11,629 bases of DNA from JAZDIU01 sp043804635 (GTDB lineage: Bacteria; Chloroflexota; Dehalococcoidia; Dehalococcoidales; UBA2162), in NCBI GenBank assembly GCA_043804635.1, contig JAZDIU010000060.1:1-11629 (forward strand), written 5' to 3'. The notes under the pieces were generated by a model that was not told where the DNA came from, ran no database searches, and was given only the letters and a program-made list of their open reading frames with translations. This document shows positions 7,014-11,629 of the stretch, in pieces (the first letter of the stretch is position 1; the number at the start of each line of letters is the position of its first letter). A program made the position numbers and the translations under genes.

Positions 7014-7015
7014 TT

Positions 7016-7837
7016 TTGGAGCACCTTCTCACTCGCTGGCAAGACATCAGCCAGCAACTGAAAGACGCCAAGCACATTCTGCTCCTTATAGATTATGACG
7101 GTACCCTTACCCCTATCGTAGGACGCCCGGAAATGGCTGACCTCGCCGATAATGTGAGACAACTACTGGAATCTTTAAAACGGCGGCACGGATTAACGTT
7201 ATCCGTTATCAGTGGACGAGCTCTAAAAGATATTAAAAGTAAAGTCAAAATGCATGGTATTATTTACGCCGGTAATCACGGCCTGGAAATAGAAGGCCCT
7301 GGAATCAATTATATTCATCCCGTAGTCAATGAAATTAGACCTGTCCTGGATGTTATCTCCACGGTATTGAAGCGTACCTTAGGAAACATCGAAGGCATTA
7401 TTGTCGAAGATAAGGGACTCAGTTTGAGTGTCCATTATCGTTTGGTTGCCGAGGAAAAAATCGAAGAAGTAAAAGAAATTTTCGAGCGCGTCATCAGTGG
7501 CGCTAAAATCTCAGGAAAAGTTAGAATAACTACCGGCAAAAAGGTATATGAAGTCAGACCGGCGGTTGACTGGGATAAGGGAAAAGCAGTAAAGTTGCTG
7601 ATGAAGAGATGTAGAAAGGGAGGTATAAACAGCGGCTTAGTCCCAATCTACCTCGGAGACGACCTGACTGACGAAGATGCCTTTAAAGCAATAGACGACT
7701 ACGGAAAAGGCATTTCTGTGTTTGTCGGTGAGGCAAATCAGGAAACTGCCGCTGGCTATTCTCTGGAATCTCCCGCCCAAGTTATTACATTCCTTGAAAT
7801 GCTGCTTGACTCTCGTCTAGGGGGTGAGGCGAAGTGA
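7016..7837 (+). CDS. otsB: Trehalose-6-phosphate phosphatase (HAD family)
   Basis: The 273-residue HAD-superfamily phosphatase should remove the phosphate from the OtsA product to give trehalose. Motif I is LLIDYDGTLTP, with Asp26 as nucleophile and Asp28 as acid/base. Motif II is SGR (66-68), Lys188 in VDWDKGKA is the motif III lysine, and motif IV is GDDLTDED (214-221), which binds magnesium. GNHGLEIEG (86-94) and YEVRP (178-182) are typical of OtsB cap and substrate regions. The start is TTG 7016, with GGAGGT (7005-7010) 5 bases upstream, inside the last codons of otsA; only two bases separate the genes. The length is normal for OtsB, and no catalytic residue is missing. Confidence 0.93.
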   Translation: MEHLLTRWQDISQQLKDAKHILLLIDYDGTLTPIVGRPEMADLADNVRQLLESLKRRHGLTLSVISGRALKDIKSKVKMHGIIYAGNHGLEIEGPGINYIHPVVNEIRPVLDVISTVLKRTLGNIEGIIVEDKGLSLSVHYRLVAEEKIEEVKEIFERVISGAKISGKVRITTGKKVYEVRPAVDWDKGKAVKLLMKRCRKGGINSGLVPIYLGDDLTDEDAFKAIDDYGKGISVFVGEANQETAAGYSLESPAQVITFLEMLLDSRLGGEAK

Positions 7838-9663
7838 ATGTATCCTGGCAGGTTATTATCCTACCTGTAGTAGTTTTTATTGCCAGCTTGATAGCTTTCT
7901 ACTACTTAAGAAAGCTAGGTTTTGAACGACTAGACAGGTGGGCAAAAAGAGCAAAATGGCCCGCAGATAAAATAATTGTTACGGTTACCAGACGAGCTTC
8001 TATCTCCTGGAGCGTAATCATTGGTGTCTATCTCGGTCTGGCAGTCTCATCTCTTCAGCCACTTTGGAAAAGCCCGATTAGCCGTGGGCTGTGGACACTT
8101 CTTTTAGCTTCGCTGGTTGTGACTGCTCTTCAAATCGTGGGCGGACTGATAATATTCTTCGGCCGAAGACGCCGCTTATCCGAGTATGCTATGAGACTCG
8201 GTAGAATCCTCGCTACAGGTATCATCACAATCATCGCCGTTCTCATTGCCGTTGATATCTGGGGTATGCCGGCAAGTCCTTTAACTTTGGCTTATAAATG
8301 GCTCTTAACAAACTGGATGTCCGTAGTCACCCCGGTCGCCGTCTTTATCATTGTTCTAACCATACTCTTAGCCCTGAGAGCACTGGGATATCAGCGCTTG
8401 AATAGATGGCTCAAGCGGAGCCGATGGCAGCCGAGCAAGATGTTAGTGCAAGCAATAAAAGAGCCTTCTACCCTCTGGTGTTTGATTTTCAGTGCTGCTA
8501 TAGCCCTGATGGTATCTGCACTTCCGGCGCTCTGGAAGACTGTGATTGCCAAAGGGCTATTATCACTCTTCTTAATCTCACTTGCTCTTACTCTGCTACA
8601 TATTATCGACGGTTTAGTACTTTTCTACGGACAAAAGCAACAACTATCGGAGCAGGTGGCTAAGCTTATCAGGAATGCGGCAAGCGTTTTGACTTTTATC
8701 GTTTTGGGTCTGGTATTGCTCGATACCTGGGGAGCGCCGACTACTTCTCTTTTCTTGCTTATAGTAGTAGTCGTCCTTGCGGCTGCTCTGGCTCTAAGAG
8801 ATGCCGTACCCAACTTCTTTGCCGGGTTTCAGCTTAACACCGGTAAAGAAATTAAGGTCGGTGACTATATTAAGCTCGAAACTGGAGAGGAAGGTCATGT
8901 TATCGAGGTAACCTGGAACCATACCCGGATTAAAGCTCTCGACGAGAGTACAATCGTCATTCCCAACGCCCGGCTTATCCGGAACACATTTACCAATTAT
9001 GGGCACCAAGTTAAGAAAGCTAAAGAGCCCTTCCGCTTTACCAGTCGGGTGCACCTGCCGGAGTTAACCGGCCTTAAGGCTACCAACCTCCGGGAATTGA
9101 CTGATGTCTTAAAGGGAGCACCGGATTCGGTAGTCTATTATCATACGCATCACTTTTTAGAGCAAAGCCACTACCTGACACCCGAGCCTTCCAATGATTT
9201 CGCTGTCTGGGTGAGCGAGGCGCTTGGAGATAATGTTTTCGGTGAAAGGCTGGCTAGCATCGATACCATCAGTTTTTCTACTTTGGGGGCTTTAAGAGAA
9301 AGGCTCGTTGGCTTAATGGAAGAGTATCTGACGGCAAACCCCGATAACCGGCGGGTAATGCCCGGGCAAGAATTTTATTTTTTGAAATCAACCAGTGCGA
9401 TAATACCTACGCCTTACGTAGTTCACGACCTTAGACAGTTTATAGAAGCATTACGCAAGATTAGCCTTGGTGCTCTTTATTATCATATCTTCGAGTCCAG
9501 GCTGAGATTAGGTCGAGGACTTAATGACTTTTCAATCTGGCTGAAAGATAGCCTGGGAGAAGCCGAATTAGCCGATGCAATCGCCCGCATCGACCCTTAT
9601 ACCTATACCATGGAGGGCTTACGAACAGCTCTGATACAACTAACCGAAAAGCATATCCGCTAA
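7834..9663 (+). CDS. MscS-type mechanosensitive channel with duplicated membrane module and two C-terminal DUF5752-like domains
   Basis: The 609-residue membrane protein has an unusual plan. Residues 11-150 and 167-306 align without gaps at an offset of 156; by hand count about 56 of 140 positions are identical. Both copies share PV-VFI, RL-RW-KR, LSE and D-WG-P, so the membrane part is a tandem duplication. Residues 305-392 are the MscS core: a small-residue pore helix (VVVVLAAALALRDAVPNFFAG) and the beta domain GKEIKVGDYIKL and IPNARLIRNTFTNYG. Residues 399-498 and 512-608 are two related soluble domains (YYHTHHF and NDFAVWV; YYHIFES and NDFSIWL), resembling DUF5752. MscS channels open under membrane tension and release solutes. 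GTG 7834 overlaps the otsB stop by four bases, and GGGGGTGA (7820-7827) lies 6 bases upstream. The role of the C-terminal domains is unknown. Confidence 0.9.
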   Translation: MNVSWQVIILPVVVFIASLIAFYYLRKLGFERLDRWAKRAKWPADKIIVTVTRRASISWSVIIGVYLGLAVSSLQPLWKSPISRGLWTLLLASLVVTALQIVGGLIIFFGRRRRLSEYAMRLGRILATGIITIIAVLIAVDIWGMPASPLTLAYKWLLTNWMSVVTPVAVFIIVLTILLALRALGYQRLNRWLKRSRWQPSKMLVQAIKEPSTLWCLIFSAAIALMVSALPALWKTVIAKGLLSLFLISLALTLLHIIDGLVLFYGQKQQLSEQVAKLIRNAASVLTFIVLGLVLLDTWGAPTTSLFLLIVVVVLAAALALRDAVPNFFAGFQLNTGKEIKVGDYIKLETGEEGHVIEVTWNHTRIKALDESTIVIPNARLIRNTFTNYGHQVKKAKEPFRFTSRVHLPELTGLKATNLRELTDVLKGAPDSVVYYHTHHFLEQSHYLTPEPSNDFAVWVSEALGDNVFGERLASIDTISFSTLGALRERLVGLMEEYLTANPDNRRVMPGQEFYFLKSTSAIIPTPYVVHDLRQFIEALRKISLGALYYHIFESRLRLGRGLNDFSIWLKDSLGEAELADAIARIDPYTYTMEGLRTALIQLTEKHIR

Positions 9664-9716
9664 AAATAGAAGATTACGAACCATTCATCGGCCGGAGTGC
9701 CATTGAGGAACTCCGG

Positions 9717-10877
9717 TTGCTGGCGTCGGCTTTATCCGGTAAAGTAATCCAGAATATCAACTCTACTTTTAGCGGGGGCGGGGTAGCCGAGATTCTGAGC
9801 CGAATGGTGCCGCTCTCGGGACAGCTTGGCGTCGATATCCGCTGGAACGTCATTAAAGGTGACGAACCGTTCTTCCAGGTAACCAAAAAATTCCATAATG
9901 CCCTTCACGGTAGAACAGAGACCATTACACCTGAAGATTTCATTACATTTCAAACAACGACTAAAAGAAACATCTCTGAACTGGAACTCAACGGAGATAT
10001 AATCTTTGTTCACGACCCTCAACCAGCAGGCTTGGTTATCAAGAAAAAGGAAATAGGTAAAAAGTGGATATGGCGTTGTCATATCGATATATCCAGACCA
10101 AATCAGGAAGTCTGGCAATTTTTAGAGCCTCTGGTCAACCAGTATGATGCGGCCGTTTTTTCCGCTCCCTCTTTTTCTCGAAAACTACCGATTCGCCAGT
10201 TTCTTATTTCTCCCTCAATCGACCCTCTAAGCGACAAGAACAAGGAACTAGACCGGCAGACGATTGACTCGGTTATGTCAAAATATAAAATACCGACGGA
10301 CAAACCTGTCATTACACAGGTATCTCGCTTCGATTACCTCAAGGACCCGGTAGGAGTAATTCAGGCATTTAAAATGGTTAGAAGAAGTATTGACTGCCGT
10401 CTCGTCTTCGCCGGCGGTACTGCTGCCGACGACCCGGAATCGGATAAAGTACTGGCTGAAGTAAAAGAAACCGCTGGAAACGACCCTAATATACATATTT
10501 TACTTATCCCGCCGGGCAGCGATATCGAAATAAATGCTTTACAAAGGGCATCGACCATTATCGTCCAGAAGTCGCTGGGAGAGGGTTTCGGACTCACCGT
10601 AAGCGAGGCCCTTTGGAAAGGAAAACCGGTTGTCGCTTCTGCCGTCGGCGGAATACCTCTTCAAGTGAAAAACAAATTCACGGGTCTCCTTTCTTATGGC
10701 ATAGAGGGTACCGCTTATGACTTGAGACAATTACTGACTAACCCCGACTATGCCCGCTGGTTGGGAGAGAATGGCAGAGAGCACGTCAGACACAATTTCT
10801 TAATTACGCGACATCTAAGAGATTATCTATTATTATTCTTAGCATTAGACCATCCGGAAGAAGTAATCCATCTCTAG
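9717..10877 (+). CDS. treT: TreT-like trehalose synthase / GT4 glycosyltransferase
   Basis: TreT makes trehalose from NDP-glucose and glucose in one reversible step. TreT features are NSTFSGGGVAEIL (15-27), KFHNALHG (58-65), FVHDPQP (97-103), WIWRCHID (117-124), PSIDPLSDKN (166-175), VSRFDYLKDP (202-211) and the GT4 E-x7-E motif EGFGLTVSE (289-297). TTG 9717, with GAGGA (9705-9709) upstream, is the first standard start. However, the codons from 9666 to 9716 in the same frame read IEDYEPFIGRSAIEELR, which matches the conserved TreT N-terminus (L-EDY-x-x-IG). The true protein may begin near 9666, at ATA, about 17 residues earlier. It lies 53 bases after the channel gene and is probably co-transcribed. 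It may instead be a helper subunit of OtsA, as reported for the related protein of Thermoproteus tenax. Confidence 0.88.
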   Translation: MLASALSGKVIQNINSTFSGGGVAEILSRMVPLSGQLGVDIRWNVIKGDEPFFQVTKKFHNALHGRTETITPEDFITFQTTTKRNISELELNGDIIFVHDPQPAGLVIKKKEIGKKWIWRCHIDISRPNQEVWQFLEPLVNQYDAAVFSAPSFSRKLPIRQFLISPSIDPLSDKNKELDRQTIDSVMSKYKIPTDKPVITQVSRFDYLKDPVGVIQAFKMVRRSIDCRLVFAGGTAADDPESDKVLAEVKETAGNDPNIHILLIPPGSDIEINALQRASTIIVQKSLGEGFGLTVSEALWKGKPVVASAVGGIPLQVKNKFTGLLSYGIEGTAYDLRQLLTNPDYARWLGENGREHVRHNFLITRHLRDYLLLFLALDHPEEVIHL

Positions 10878-10917
10878 ACCTCCAGAATTATAAATTTTTA
10901 AAAGCGACAAATCTTCC

Positions 10918-10947
10918 TTGACAAACACAGAACATTAGTGCTACTAT
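10918..10947 (+). promoter_or_regulatory. Promoter-like site after treT
   Basis: A perfect TTGACA (10918-10923) is followed after 18 bases by TACTAT (10942-10947), four of six matches to the -10 box. It could start a short transcript ending at the hairpin at 11027-11056, or a long leader for etfB. Motif match only. Confidence 0.35.
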
Positions 10948-11026
10948 AACTATTAATCATCAGTCATCAGGATAAACAGACCGCCGCAGCACCTTAAAAG
11001 TAGATAAAATAGACTGCCAAGCCGCA

Positions 11027-11056
11027 AAACGACACGGCTAAATAGGCGTGTCGTTT
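11027..11056 (+). terminator. Strong hairpin, possible terminator
   Basis: AAACGACACG (11027-11036) and CGTGTCGTTT (11047-11056) form a perfect 10-base-pair stem with a 10-base loop. An outer GACT (11012-11015) can also pair with AGTC (11057-11060) across an asymmetric loop. Only three T end the stem, so intrinsic termination may be weak; it could instead be a structured RNA element. Confidence 0.45.
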
Positions 11057-11100
11057 AGTCAAGAAAAAAATTACTTAAAATGTAGCCGGAAACAACTACG

Positions 11101-11135
11101 CTCGTTTCAACCTCGTTTCACGCTGCTTTGTTTCA
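11101..11135 (+). repeat. Short direct repeats of GTTTCA
   Basis: CTCGTTTCA occurs at 11101-11109 and 11112-11120 with an 11-base period, and GTTTCA again at 11130-11135. The units are too short and irregular for a CRISPR array. Confidence 0.4.
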
Positions 11136-11190
11136 ATTTTCAGGTTATTAAATAAATGTTTTTAGCTTCATTTCGCTTTCGTTTTATTCC

Positions 11191-11210
11191 TAAATCATAA
11201 ATCTTAAATC
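11191..11210 (+). repeat. Three tandem copies of TAAATC with 7-base period
   Basis: TAAATC begins at 11191, 11198 and 11205, a perfect 7-base period with one variable base between copies. It could be a low-complexity remnant or spaced binding sites upstream of the etfB promoter; nothing decides between these. Confidence 0.4.
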
Positions 11211-11245
11211 AAGTATTTGTAGTATCACTCCACTAACAATTTAAC

Positions 11246-11274
11246 TTGACGGCTGGTGGGTTTGATGATAAATT
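11246..11274 (+). promoter_or_regulatory. Putative promoter of etfB
   Basis: TTGACG (11246-11251) and TAAATT (11269-11274) are spaced by 17 bases and match the sigma70 consensus at five and four of six positions. Transcription would start near 11281, about 50 bases before the etfB ATG. Confidence 0.5.
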
Positions 11275-11332
11275 ATCTACTTGGTTTTCGGACGAGCTAA
11301 ACTAGAACAAGAAACAAGGAGAAAAGTCATAA

Positions 11333-11629
11333 ATGAACATGATTGTTTGCTGCAAGCAGGTACTCGACCCAGAAGCGCCGCCAGCCACTTTCAAGGTGGA
11401 TGCGGCCGCTAATAAGGTAGTGCCGCCAGCCGGCGTCCCGCCGGTAATCAGTCCTTTCGATGAAAACGCGGTCGAAGCCGCACTTAAGATTAAGGACGCC
11501 AAAGGCGGCAAGATCACCGTCCTGAGCCTGGGCATCAATCTCCTGAGAGACGTCGTCAAGAAACCGCTATCGATGGGGGCCGATGAGCTTATCCTGCTCG
11601 AAGACCCGGCTTTTGTCGAAGGCGATAGC
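11333..11629 (+). CDS. etfB: Electron transfer flavoprotein beta subunit (5' part; runs off the window)
   Basis: The 99 residues seen match the N-terminal part of EtfB, which pairs with EtfA to carry electrons between acyl-CoA or other dehydrogenases and the quinone pool or ferredoxin. Family signs are MNMIVCCKQVLDPE (1-14), ISPFDENAVEAALKIKD (39-55), ITVLSLG (61-67) and the KPLSMGADELILLED stretch (77-91), typical of the nucleotide-binding region. The start is ATG 11333, with AAGGAG (11316-11321) 11 bases upstream; a second in-frame ATG two codons later is less likely because MN-IVC is the usual beginning. The gene has its own promoter-like site and a long gap before it, so it is probably not part of the trehalose operon. 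EtfA and any partner dehydrogenase would lie beyond the window. Confidence 0.92.
   Translation, partial: MNMIVCCKQVLDPEAPPATFKVDAAANKVVPPAGVPPVISPFDENAVEAALKIKDAKGGKITVLSLGINLLRDVVKKPLSMGADELILLEDPAFVEGDS

Larger units (their letters stand above)
10878..11332. other. Intergenic region without a recognisable gene
   Basis: These 455 AT-rich bases lie between treT and etfB and hold no convincing coding frame on either strand. They contain a promoter-like site (10918-10947), a perfect 10-base-pair hairpin (11027-11056), short direct repeats (11101-11135 and 11191-11210), and the likely etfB promoter (11246-11274). No tRNA or known riboswitch was recognised. Confidence 0.6.

Noticed and set aside
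9645..9720. Programmed -1 frameshift fusing the channel to the glycosyltransferase
   Set aside because: No slippery heptamer precedes the TAA at 9661-9663, and the channel ends naturally after its second C-terminal domain.
9732..10118. 128-codon minus-strand frame within treT
   Set aside because: It overlaps the conserved TreT region on the other strand and shows no family motif.
11101..11210. CRISPR array
   Set aside because: The units are 6-9 bases long with no regular spacers.

Overview
The window is a bacterial chromosome segment of moderate GC with strong Shine-Dalgarno sites and frequent TTG/GTG starts. The gene content suggests an anaerobic, environmental Chloroflexota-like (Dehalococcoidia-like) organism: a PyrR-controlled pyrimidine operon, a fused aspartate carbamoyltransferase, trehalose genes resembling those of thermophiles and archaea, and an Etf of the anaerobic type. 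This taxonomic guess is inference from gene style; there is no rRNA or marker gene here to confirm it.

Layout. Positions 1-546 hold the 5' part of a minus-strand radical SAM gene, divergent from the pyr operon. Positions 547-798 carry promoters in both directions and a complete PyrR attenuator: PyrR-binding hairpin, antiterminator, and a terminator whose 3' arm contains the pyrR Shine-Dalgarno. Positions 799-5377 are the operon pyrR - pyrB (with a PyrI-type zinc domain) - pyrC - carA, with overlapping genes after pyrB. carB is not next to carA. After a 160-base gap, 5538-10877 is a second compact operon: GT20 trehalose-6-phosphate synthase, trehalose-6-phosphate phosphatase, a large MscS-type channel, and a TreT-like GT4 glycosyltransferase. 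A gap of about 455 bases without genes follows, with promoter-like signals, a strong hairpin and short direct repeats. The window ends in the 5' part of an electron transfer flavoprotein beta gene.

How the parts work together. The first operon makes UMP precursors (carbamoyl phosphate, carbamoyl aspartate, dihydroorotate) and is switched off by nucleotide-bound PyrR. The second couples synthesis of the compatible solute trehalose, by two possible routes (OtsA/OtsB and TreT), to a mechanosensitive channel that could release solute on osmotic downshock.

The most unusual object is the 609-residue channel. Its membrane part is a gapless 156-residue tandem duplication placed before the MscS pore and beta domain, and its C-terminus carries two copies of a soluble domain resembling DUF5752. 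The operon resembles the tpsp-msc-gt trehalose operon that I recall from the archaeon Thermoproteus tenax. The glycosyltransferase also lacks any standard start codon ahead of its conserved N-terminus.
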